From Arctopsyche grandis (Eukaryota; Arthropoda; Insecta; Trichoptera; Hydropsychidae), in NCBI RefSeq assembly GCF_051622035.1, contig NC_135365.1, forward strand, positions 9,466,001-9,530,000: a DNA stretch of 64,000 nucleotides. Direction: 5' to 3'. Below, in pieces: positions 12,008 to 24,300 of the stretch (position 1 is the first letter of the stretch; each line of letters begins with the position of its first letter). The notes under the pieces were generated by a model, which was not told where the DNA came from, ran no database searches, and saw only the letters and a program-made list of their open reading frames with translations. The translations under genes were made by a program, and so were the position numbers.

Positions 12008-13245
12008 GGGGACGCGACAATTGGTGCAAGTCCAAAAGGTTCAACGACAAAATGTACCCGAAAATTATTGCACTGACAAAATGTACCCGCGACAAAATGT
12101 TCACGCGACAAAATGTCCACGGAAATAATGTTCAATCGACAAAATGTTCAAAAATCCTAAATTTTCCTATTTTAATGGAAAAAGTAACATTTTATTGTAT
12201 TATATTTATCGATGTATATGGTACTTTTTATCGTATAGATCGCGGATGTTATTAATAGAGGTAGGACCGGAAGCGTGCCGTTTATTGTTCAATTGTTGTA
12301 AATCCTTTGTAAAAAAGGTTCGGCAAACCTTTAACAATGCATTTACAATATTTGAACAATATAAAGCCCCCTCAGGGTCTGGGCTTTAGTAATTAAATTA
12401 GTATAAATTACAGGTGCTCTCAACCGCAACAACATATTCTTATTTAAATTGAACAATTACATTTTAAGCGAATGTCATTGTGACTCATTGAATATCATTT
12501 TAAGATGTCATTGAATTAGTTTAAATGTAAGGGGTTCTTAGCCGTATCCAATATTTACTTATTTAAATTGAAAAACGCCCGCGATGTATACGATAAAAAG
12601 TAAATTATTCATTTGAAATAAAGAAAATTTAAAAACCCCTAAAATTTAAACTAATTCAATGACATCTTAAAATGATATTCAATGAGTCACAATGACATTC
12701 GCTTAAACGGTAAATTCGCTGGAGACGGTTGAGAAGCCCTGCCATATAAACTAGTTCAATGTAATCTGCAGTTCATACGCTTAGAAAGTTTATTTTTTTC
12801 AATTTAAATAAGTAAATATTGGATACATTTAAACTAATTCAATGACATCTTAAAATGACATTCAACGAGTCACAATGACATTCGCTTAAAATGTAATTGT
12901 TCAATTCAAATAAGAATATGTTGGTGCGGTTGAGAACACCAGTTATTTATACTAATTTAATAACTTCCGCGATCTATACGATAAAAAGTACCATATATAT
13001 CGATAGATATAAAAAATATAATACAATAAAAAGTTACTTTTTCCCTTAAAATAGGAAAATTTAGGATTTTTGAACATTTTATCGCTTGAACATTATTTCC
13101 GTGGACATTTTGTCGCGTGAACATTTTGTCGCGGGTACATTTTGTCGCGAAAACATTTTGTCGCAGGTACATTTTGTCAGTGCACTAATTTTCGGGTACA
13201 TTTTGTCGTTGAACCTTTTGGACTTGCACCAATTGTCGTGTAACC
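12008..13245. mobile_element. Foldback (FB/MuDR-type) element, 1.24 kb, 9-bp TSD
   Basis: Flanked by an exact 9-bp duplication GTTCCGAGC (11999-12007 and 13246-13254). The two arms are long inverted repeats. Each begins with a CGACAATTGGTGCAAGTCC block and carries an array of short tandem units of the type CGACAAAATGT(N)CNCG (about 12035-12150 left, 13070-13215 right). Arm homology continues inward (12150-12560 against 12780-13070), so most of the element can fold on itself. Long arms of short tandem repeats with a 9-bp duplication match the Drosophila Foldback pattern. No transposase; short open frames through the repeats are artefacts. Confidence 0.85.
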
Positions 13246-13254
13246 GTTCCGAGC

Positions 13255-15235
13255 TGTTGACGTGCAGTGCTGGGTAATATAAACTGACCTTAATTAATAT
13301 GTTTTGAAAACACATGATATAAGAAAAATGTATGACTACATATTTGGTATTCAAAAATTAAATGATATCAAATATACCTTTGTATTTAAACATAAATGAT
13401 AAATGCAAGACGTGTCAAATATCCAGAAAACAGTTTTTGGATTGAATGTTACACTTTAGATTAACGTTGAAATAGCGGTATTGTAGTTAGCACGACTTTT
13501 TAATATATGGGTTGGAAGAAAGTAAAGTAGTGGCCACCAACATAGTCAAATCGGTCCCATCCCTCAGAATGGCGACCCAAATTCGACCATGTCGTAGAGC
13601 CCCTACACCAGTGTTCGCCAAGTGGGTTATTTTTAGGCGAAGTTTATATTTTGGTTGTGATCCTTTTTTTCGAAGATTACCAGTCAAGAAATTGATATTT
13701 TTCTCGCATTTTTTGATTGGATATACATACATAACTGCAATGAATACTTATGGTGTATTCGTGTAAACCTCCTCGACAAAGAGAAAAAGAAAACGAAGGA
13801 TCATTGTGAAATATTTACATTATTATTGATTCATTTTATTACAATACCTAGTACTTGTTTATTTATTTTATTAAAATACACATTATATTTTATATTGAAA
13901 CCCCCTGTCACTGCATTTATAGATAACTAGTGTTGTGCCCGTTGATTTCAACGGGTGGTTTACATTAAATATATACATATAATGTAAGGTAATTTAAAGG
14001 CAGGCGTACTTATTAAGACCTGTTCATACCCATCCAGCACGACCCGTATCTTGCAGGTACGGACAGTATTCTCCTCGACACGATCGGTCGTCACGCCACA
14101 TCTCTATGCATAACGTATACTCCTGGTATTCTATATTTTGTTTTATTGAAATCTCCATACTTGTCGATGCACTCGCACATACCCACAAACATATGTACAT
14201 CGCGTCGGTTTTTATATCCATTATAATTAGCTTTATATATACATCATTATAACTGGAAAAATGAACTACACCCAAAAAGAGCCCGCGTGGTGAACACTGC
14301 CCTACACCGGCATTGAATTTGATGAACAACATACATATGTACATGACTTGATTTTGTAAATTAAGTTAACTCTACATGTATCAAAAAGACTTTGAGAGGA
14401 AAACTTTCAAAGTTCAAAATTTATGCTAGAAGCTTTTCAGCAATTGTGTGCATATACTTACATAGTACTTTTCATGTTGGTGAAAACTTTTTTCAACTTC
14501 AACAATCATTATCTCAGTGTAAAACAGATTTAAATCATCTCCTTTGTTATGTTCCTACATATATGTATATGTACATACATACATAATTACTTCAAATAAA
14601 GTTGAACAATAGTTGTAATCCGATTTCGTATAAAAAATATATATACATTTATACGACTTGCCATTGCGAATTGAACACAATAGTAACGGTACGATATAAA
14701 AGCATCAAACGCTATGCAAAAATAAAAGTTTTTATACGACATAATTAGTCAGAATTTGACATGAATGCGATCATCTATTTGTAAAAAAATCAACATCATT
14801 TAAAACTACAACATATGTCTAATACTGACAGATATACCCGGCTTCGCCCGAGCACGTGTGTGTACATATAATTGAAACTTTCCTAGAATCATGAATTCAT
14901 GACGAATCAGTTGATAATATATGTATGAATGTGTACACGTGCAATATCCACAATATGTAGATACGTATATTTATTTTACACTATAAATATATCTATGTAT
15001 GTACATTGGAATTTGACGTGTGTGTTATTAAATCATACTAATGCGTGATTTATATTTATTTATCTACTCACTTAACATAAAAATATACGACACATTTTAA
15101 ACAATGGCTAGTTCACATCGATATACGAATATAATGCGTGTCGAAGGTAGAACCTTTCATGGTTCGCAGTATAATATAGTCTGTTGACGCATTGTGGGGT
15201 AAAAGATTCGATGTAAACGCTCCATTACATTGAAC
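13255..15235. other. Gene-free stretch with repeat ends
   Basis: No gene. 14017-14100 matches one end of the AGGTCTG MITE family (GTTCATACCCATCCAGCACG). 13930-13965 is a repeat terminus shared with 1010-1050, and 14835-14860 carries the ACCCGGCTTCGC motif also seen at 58570. The remainder is AT-rich with microsatellites. Confidence 0.5.
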
Positions 15236-15240
15236 AACAA

Positions 15241-15277
15241 TATATAAAACAGATTATAAGCCTTTTATAAAGTCAGT
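15241..15277 (+). promoter_or_regulatory. Putative core promoter of the neprilysin-like gene
   Basis: TATATAAAA at 15241-15249 lies about 31 bases before an arthropod initiator-like TCAGT (15273-15277). The first ATG of the exon chain follows about 90 bases later. Spacing fits a TATA/Inr promoter. Confidence 0.6.
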
Positions 15278-15362
15278 CGCACTTAACAAACTCCAGATCG
15301 TTCTTACTATATACATATATACATATACGTTAAAGTTACTCAAACCCAAGAGGAGTTTCAAT

Positions 15363-18300
15363 ATGTTGGAGCTCAACTGCAAGTCAGTACTTAAATTTGC
15401 TGAAATTTCACACTGAAAAATGTTTTACATTTAATTTAAATATTGCAGGAGTTCCAAAAAAGGCATTCGATGGTCATCGGTGTTCGCTTTCGGACTGTCT
15501 CTGGTTCTCATCGGAGTGTGCTGCTTTACAGCGACGTTTTTGCTCATGGCCCAGCAAGCTCCTAGATCCTGTCTTTCTGAGGAGTGCGTTTCAACCGGTA
15601 GGTGCTTTGTTTGCACTGTTGTAATGTTATGTAGCTTTTGGGTTATTCAAAATGTCCGTTTTCAGCTTCCAGGATGCTCAAAGCTATGGATAGAACGGTG
15701 GAGCCATGCGATGATTTCTACTCGTTCGCGTGCGGAGGCTGGGAGAAGAAGCACCCGGTTCCTGAGTGGGCCACGAGTTGGGATCAGCTGGCAATGTTGC
15801 GTGAAAGCTTAACTAGGGATCTTCGTGATCTACTGGAAGCTGAAGATGATCCAAAACTACCGCGAAGTGTCGTCAAAGCCAAAGCTCTGTATAAAACGTG
15901 CATGGATGTTGGTGAGTTGGTTGCTTTTATCGTACTATTAGTTTATTTTGGTCGGAATTACAAGAGTAAATGTTTCGGGACACTTTGATACACCATTTGT
16001 GATTGATGATGACTACAACTAGAGATGACTGGCTGCGTTAGAAAGCTCATTTTATTAGTAGATGTATTCAAAGAGACTTTTTAACATCCTTAAAGACATC
16101 CTTTTTTCTTTCCTACACTTTTTTGTTCATCAGTCTGACATTCTCCGAAGACACGCTAAATTTTGAGTATTCACTTAGAAGTGTGTTATGTACGGTTAAT
16201 ATTCTCATAGGAGTCAAAATATTGAGTAAGGGCGAAAACACAGAGATGAACGGCACGGCACGCTTCGAGTCAAAAAAAGACGTTCACAGTTAATTGTTAA
16301 TTTGTACGATCTTATTATTTCGAAAAGTTTCTCCTGCATTTGTTCAAATATTGGGTTAGCCGCTATCAAACTGTCAAGCTTACATATATCAATACAAGGA
16401 CAAAATATCACCGAAAACACTCCAGGGGGTGATTTTTGAAACTGTGTACAATGCATATGTGCTGGATTTTTTTCGCATGTTTAAAAGTATCTTAAAAAAA
16501 ACCACGTGCTACGTGCCTCTCTGTGTGATTTCGTCTCAAGTTTCTTCTCCGTACCTCCAAATTTTAGCTATTCCCTATTATCAATTGTATTGTATTCAAT
16601 CTACGTATCTTCTTATGTATTCGTGATATACATATGTACATTTGACTAAAATGGAATATTGAAAATTAAAAATTGAAAACTCATTGTATATTTTCACTTT
16701 TATTTCTTATTGTGCAATATAAGCGTAATCATTTATCCGTAACGTGAAAAATCATTTTTCGCGTTCGTATCATTACGTGTACCATTTATTAGAGTATCGC
16801 TGGAATTTATTAGATACTTTTACGTTCACGCACGTGCGGACGTCTCGATCTAATACTATTGCTCAACGTTTAGATTGTCTAGCCATCTGATTCGTCAAAA
16901 AATGTGTAAAAACAGAAAAAATATCGACGAAAGAAAAGAGAAAAGTACGGTGAAATTCGATGGATTTTTTATGTTTGAAATGTGAATCAAATGGACCGCG
17001 ACGAGCGACCTTATAAATTAATATATATAATCTGTCTTTTTAAGAAGAGAGTTTGGAGTAAGATTTGCGACGAGCTATTCTACCAAAAAAATAATAATAT
17101 GGAGGTTGTGTCGTAGTCGGAAAATGGACCAATACATGAGACGAATAGTCTTTCTTATTCCTTTTCATAAAATCAAACTAAATGGATCTCTTTCTACAGT
17201 TAATTTAAGCTTTTTCCATACGTTTATTTTTATATAATAATATCCTGATATGATAAAAATTATTAGAAATAAATAATGTTTATAGTAATTAGCAACTTTT
17301 GTTGAATTTCAAAACTGAAAATAAGTTCTATCGAATATTACCGAACAAGATCACCAATTACTAGCGCTGATTATCTAATATTGCGTTCACGCCAAAAAGG
17401 ACTCGACGTATGAACAAGCTGTATACAACAGCCAATAGGGTTTTGATCCGTGCTGCATTCGGAGCCGACAGGCCGACATATCAAGAACAATAAACTACCT
17501 CTACCACTACTGCTGCGTCTTTCACTCCGATCTCAGAAGCCCCTATACACGTCCACGCTACAATAGCTTACTTACTGTCTATATTTACCATAAAATTAAT
17601 TATCTTGTCATTTAATGAAATTTTTAGGACATGAAATACTTATTTTTCTAAGGTTTGATTCAAGAATATTTAAGGGGGTGAATATTAAGGTGAAACGTTC
17701 AAATTATTTGTAATCAATAATATGTACATACATACATAAGGGCAAAACCACACAGGGAAGAACGGCACGTCGTGTGCTTGGCTCACCACTGTGAGGATTC
17801 TCCTACATTTATTCAAATATGGGATACACTGTTATCGATCACTGTCAAGCAAGGATAAAATTTGACCAAAAACACTCCAGGGGGTGATTTTGGGACGGCG
17901 TGTGCTGGGCGTGCCTTGAATATGTACTGGGCATACCACATTTTTTCGCATGTTTAAAAGGGTTCGGTGATTACTGGTCACTAAAATCTCTATAACGGAA
18001 CATCTGACAGCCGAAAAGTCCATCATTCTAACGATAACCATCATACTAACGAGAAGTTCAGTGCCAAATATTGTGCATTCGCGATTTTCATGGCAAAAAT
18101 TGTCTTTGTGACCACCGCAATGTGACGAAGAGTCCAATTACCGTTTAAAAGTATGTGCCGCGTGCCTGCCTGTGTGATTTCGCCCTAAGTGTTGTCCTAA
18201 AAGACGTCACACTCTTTTGCTTTGTGTAATTAGATAATATATGTATAATTACAAATATGAATAAATTAATATAATCATTATATTCTTTACTACGACGTAA

Positions 18301-21300
18301 ATAGTAATATACATATATATTATGTAAAAAAACACAAATTTAAATTTCAATTATAGTTATAAAAAATATCATTTAATGTCATCTCAAGATCATAATGATT
18401 GATTACAAGCAAAACGGAAACATTTGCATTGTAAATTGGCAATGTTGTGATAGAACAAGGAAAGGAATTTCAATTGTTCGTGAACGTTTTATAATACATT
18501 ATCTCGTAATAGCGGATATTAAATCTTCAGCCGTGAACTTCATTAAAATTTAAATTTCAGAACACATCGAAAGCGAAGGAGTGAAACCGATCAAAAGGAC
18601 ATTGGAAATATTGGGAATGCAATCAAAGCCTCCGATTGAGAGATCAAACGACACAGCACAAAATGAAACCTTCCTATGGCAGAAAACTACTGGACGTGCA
18701 CGTCGCTTACTTGGTCTCAGTGCACTGTTTGGTCTTCATGTCACTGAAGATGTTAGAAACACATCACGCAATAGACTTGTGGTAATTGTATAAATTATTT
18801 AAATAATGTTTTTATATAGAAAAACATCAATCAAACGAAAAAAATGTATTAACAGTATTGGATTGACAATTTCAGATAGAGCAGGTATCTCCAGGTTTCA
18901 GCGAAAAGTATTTAATGAAACCAGAAAGGTTTGCAAATGAGATTGAACAATATAGAAAGTACATAGCTTCGATGGTGTCAACGTTTGATTCGACGGTGAA
19001 TGCCACTGAGTTTGCCGATGATATAGTCGACTTCAGCACAGGCTTAGCTCAAGTAATCTCACATTTTATATGTATATGTTACACCGAATCCGTGAAATTG
19101 TCTATTACACGCATTCGGCAAGAGAATTGCCGAATGCGTGAAAAATGCAAACATGTTGCCCAGTTCACGGATTCGGTAAATTCTTTGGCGAATGCGTGTA
19201 TTCGCCAAGAGTATGTCTGCTCAAAGCATGGAGTCGGCAAATAGACAGCAGCTCTCCGGTGTTGTTTTTTAGAACTGGACAGCGTGGACAAGTGTCAAAG
19301 TGACAGCTGAATGAGGATGTTAAATTTCGTTTAATTTACATATTATTATGTATAATATGACTACATACATATGTTTCGATCATCTCATATGACTAATACA
19401 TAAATTAATGCCGTTTTTATACATTTTGATCAATATTTTAACAGTGAATAATAAGCCAGCAGCATAGCTCGGACGTTAAGCTTCTGCTTACCGTCAAGAA
19501 GGTGCCGGGTTCTATCCCTGAATGAAAATGAATTTTTCAGAGTATACTGTTGGTCAGACCTGGATTTGTGACTCCAGGTTGATCGTTTCCTATCAGAGTT
19601 TGCCAATTTTCTCTGATTTCATTGTTGAAACGGTTCCCGGAAAAAAAATTGGCTAAAAATCCTTCCTACCTACTATGTCACCACTATTTGAAATTTGATG
19701 GATGTACAATAAAAATTTATGTACAATTCATAGATGTCTCGTTAATTTGTGAGTTTTTTCAGTGTCTCGCAATTCAACGACTTATAATAAAAAAAATGCT
19801 GCATTTGTATTTGTAATTGGCCAGGAAGGCGCATTGGGATTTACCTGTAAGGCCTTCCTGGTATATATGTAAAATAAAAAAAAATAAAAAAAATAAAATG
19901 TATGTAGTCATATTATACATAATAATATGTAAATTAAACTAAATTAAACATCCTTATTCAGCTGTCACTTTGACACTTGGTTATAATATAACAGGCTGTC
20001 CAGTTCACGCATTCGGCAAAGAATTTACGGAATCCGTGAACTGGGCAACGTGCTTGCATTTTTCACGCATTCGGCAATTCTCTTGCCGAATGCTTGTAAT
20101 AGACAATTTCATGGATTCGGTGTAACATATATACTAGTGTTAATAATAACATAGTATGCATATTATAAAATATATATGTAATAGTACTAATTTTATTTAT
20201 ACTAATTGTATCAGATTATGACTCCTACTGAAGTGAGGCGGAGTGGAACTCATTTATTCCATGAAGTCAGTATTACTCAACTGATTGAAGGTGCTGCTGG
20301 TGGACCAGAAGCATGGAAAGAGGTTATTATCCCCATATTAACTGAAGTTATTTTGTTCACAGAACTTCCAAATATGCTCATTGATTATTTTGAATAACGT
20401 TTTAGCTGAAGTTAGATGAATATCTTAAACATGCATTCCAAAACACAAATATTACCCTGTTGGCCAACGATGATAAAGTTATAGTAATGGATTTACCTTA
20501 TATGCAAAAGCTTGCAGTTATGCTCACCGCAACCGATCCCTTAACAGTTGGTACGTTTACAACGTGTGATATGATTTATTTTATTTGTATTAAATCAAAT
20601 CAACTAAATATTCTTTTTACACATTAGAAAGATTCGTATGGTGGAGTATATTTTCAACGATAGCACCGTTGACGATTACAAAATTCAGAGATTTAGGATT
20701 TACCTTCTCGAAAGAAGTCTTCGGATTGCAACAAAGAACGCCTCGTTGGAAAGGATGCACGGCTAATGTCAATGCGAATTTTGGAATCGCTCTTAGTTAT
20801 CTGTATGTGAACAGACACTTTGACCGAAAATCGAGGGAAAAGGTATGATATGATTGAACATATGCAAACATGTTCTATATACAAATGTATCATATACATT
20901 TTATGTACGTTTTAGGCTATTGAAATGCTAGAAGATGTGAGGCAAGCTTTTTCTGAAACCGTCATTCAACTTGATTGGATGGATAACACAACTAGACTGA
21001 AAACTTTAAATAAATTAAAAGCCATCCGAAATTACGTTGGCTTCCCTGCTTGGTTGTTAACCATTGAAAAATTGGATGCTCATTACAATAAGGTATTGTC
21101 ATCCTTAATCTATCTAAATCTATTAAAATTGTAAGGCAGGGAAGATATGTTGACCGTATCCCGGCCTAACGAAACACATGTTGTGTAGTTTAGTAGAGGA
21201 TCGTTTATTTTTGTTCAATTGTTACAATGGTTATTGTATGTACGAAGAGGTTGAGCTTCAGAGAAGTGAACTGGTTGAACTCCAAAGGTTCACTCTGGTG

Positions 21301-24300
21301 TTGGGAGCTGGTGCGTCGCTTTATATACGTTCTGGCTTGAAGCATGCCGTGTGCAGATGCTTTGTCTTCGTTTCCAGGACACGTGTTGACCTGTTTTCGA
21401 GGCACGTGTGTTCAGTACACGTGTGGTTTATAGCTATGGGGTCAGCGCCAGAACGTCGTTCGTTTGAGAATGGGGTCGTGTGCCACGCGTAAACGCTTGC
21501 CATGTGTTTACGGTTGCCTAATGACATCACTGTTGGGTTTCGTTCGTTTTACGATCGAACGATGAACTCTTTCTTCTGGAATGGTCAAAGGGACGTTGCC
21601 CTAGAGTTATGCATGTTTGTACAGGATCGATGATGAGATCACTGGTTTTGATTCGTAATAGCACAAGTTATGCTAGATTCCTACAAAATAATTGTATACA
21701 TATACAATCTACATATTACACAACCAGCAGAATAGACTAGTTCTTAGCATATAATACTTTGAACAGAGTGGTCACGAGTTCAAATCCCACTGGTTTCTGC
21801 TGGCCAGACCTTGGATTTTTGCCAATTTATCTGATTTTCATTGAAACGGTTCCGACAAATTGGCAACCTTTCCCATTTTCAGCAATCTCGAATTTTGCTG
21901 AATTGTATTAAGAGGGCTGGACACCAGCGCCTTGTCCATACAAACGTATTACACTTCTCCCTTCCTGAATTATGGCACTAAAGAAATTATTTTTATTAAT
22001 ATGCTATGGATATCCACCATTGGTATGCATCTATTGTTTTATTTTTTTGATTAGTTTTTTTTTATAGGAGCTAGGAGCCGCCAAACATCTATATAATCGC
22101 CTCTTTTTAACATTCACGAAAAGAGTCCAGCGTGCTTATTTAACGGTCGATTTAAAAAAAAATACGCACATATTTGCACAAAAAAATATTTTTCTCATAC
22201 CGAAGATGATTTTTTTTTTAAATTAGTCCAGTTTTGGAGGAGTAAATAGGAGAATACGAAACCTCGATTTTGTCGATTTAAAATACGTATTATCTAGTCG
22301 AAGCGAAACTGTCGCATTCACTCAATATATATATTTATATATATTGTCGCATTCACTCAATATATATATCGAAGAAAGGAACGGCAACAAAATTAAGGTT
22401 CCGGGTGTACAGCCCTCTTAAGTGCTGCAATTTTTTTGATTTGACCATAGATGTCTCTGTGGATGTTAATTGTTATGTATTTATCAGCTTTGTATAATAT
22501 TAATAATATTTGTATCAAATGTACAATGTTTTTGGCCAGGAAGGTGCATTGGGATTACTCGTAAGGCCTTCCTGGTATAAATTAAAGAAAAAAATGTAAT
22601 AAAAATAAAATTTATATTTCAGACTGAAATAGTCGAAGGAAGATTGTTTGAAACGTATTTGAAATTAACGGGGGCCTCAGTGAAAAAGAATTTGGAGACC
22701 CTGCGATCAAAACCAGACAGAAATAGGTATACTTACATACAAATATTGGTTTAAGGGAATAATTATCTGCATTATACATATATAGAAGAATATATTCAAC
22801 TATTATGTTTTAGATGGGTCGCGACTCCGACGACAGTCAACGCATTCTATTCTGCCACTCTTAATTCAGTCAGTAAGTGGGCTTGCGACGTTTGATTTAA
22901 ATCTCATATGTATATATATGTATATAGTTGATTGAATTCATAATTTATTTATATCATACGAAATTTTAGCGTTCCCGGCTGGAATATTACAACCACCGTT
23001 CTACGGAAATGGACTCGAGTATGTTTTCAGACATATCTTTTCATTATTTAATTTATTTACTTAGTTTAATCATAATATTGTGTGCAGGGCTATCAACTAC
23101 GGATCTATTGGTGCTATAATGGGACATGAAGTTACTCATGGATTCGATGATCAAGGTACGGGAAATTAATAATACACATTATATGTACATTACTTGGGTT
23201 TGGTGCAAACGATCGACAAGCGCCAGACAGACTGAATCACAGATTAACTGGATGGCTGCTTTAAACGCAATTCTCGACTTCACGAATGATAGATTGCACA
23301 TCAGATGACGGGTAACCTTTCGATGTGCACAAATGCAATTGTTAAAATTGAGTTGGATCTTTCTAGCGAGTTTAATAAGGCAAAATTCGGAACTTAAGTA
23401 TCAGAAGCACAGAACGTATACAGGGTAGGTATGTCGGGACTTCGGGTAGATTTCGCTTAGTGTAAGTGCGAGCAGTGCGCACGCATAAGGTACACGTGTC
23501 GTTAATCTGTGCTTCAGTCTGTCTGGCGCTTGTCGATCGTTTGCACCGCATCGACATTACTTATAAGTTTCCCATCATTCACCTATTCAATGTTTTTATA
23601 ATTACATAATGTACTATTCAATATCTGAATAATTTTATTACACAATTTTAGGAAGACGATATGATGAACACGGTAATTTGAAACAATGGTGGTCGGCAGC
23701 CACGTTAGAACACTATCATGGAAAAGTTCAATGTATAATTGATCAATACAATCAATATCATATGGCACAACTGCCAAATTACACAGTAAGTATTGTATAT
23801 GTTCAGTGGCGGCTCGTGACAATTCATATTGGGGGGCTGCAGAGATTAATCGGACTGTAGTAGCTGGTTGACCATACTGGTGATCAAATGCAGACAAAAA
23901 TAGTATGCATTTGTACAGTGCCGGCCTTACACCCGATGGCGCCCTCGGGCAATTTTTTCTAAACACCCTTAGAAAAAACTTTCGTCTTCGGCGCTCTAAT
24001 CTAAAATTTTGAATGGCTTTTGGCGCTCTAATTTTAAATTTTAAAGCGCCTTTGGCGCATCGTTTGGCGCCCTAACTTATTTGGCGCCCTCGGGCGCCGC
24101 CCGACCCAGCCGCCCCTTAAAACCGGCACTGCATTTGTACTATACTGGGAGGTCTGCAGCCCTGCAGCCCATATGGTTGGCAACAATAGCATGCATTTGT
24201 ACTATACTCGGAGGACTGTAGCCCCGCAGCCCAAATAGATGAGCCGCCACTGTATATGTTATAGTCCAAGTGTTCACTCCGGTTCATTCATGAACATACT

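Noticed and set aside
11929-13354. Several open frames with repeated RDKMF/TRQNVHG-like peptides, and a CRISPR-like look of short repeats
   Set aside because: The repeats are adjacent tandem units in the inverted arms of a Foldback element, without unique spacers; this is eukaryotic DNA.
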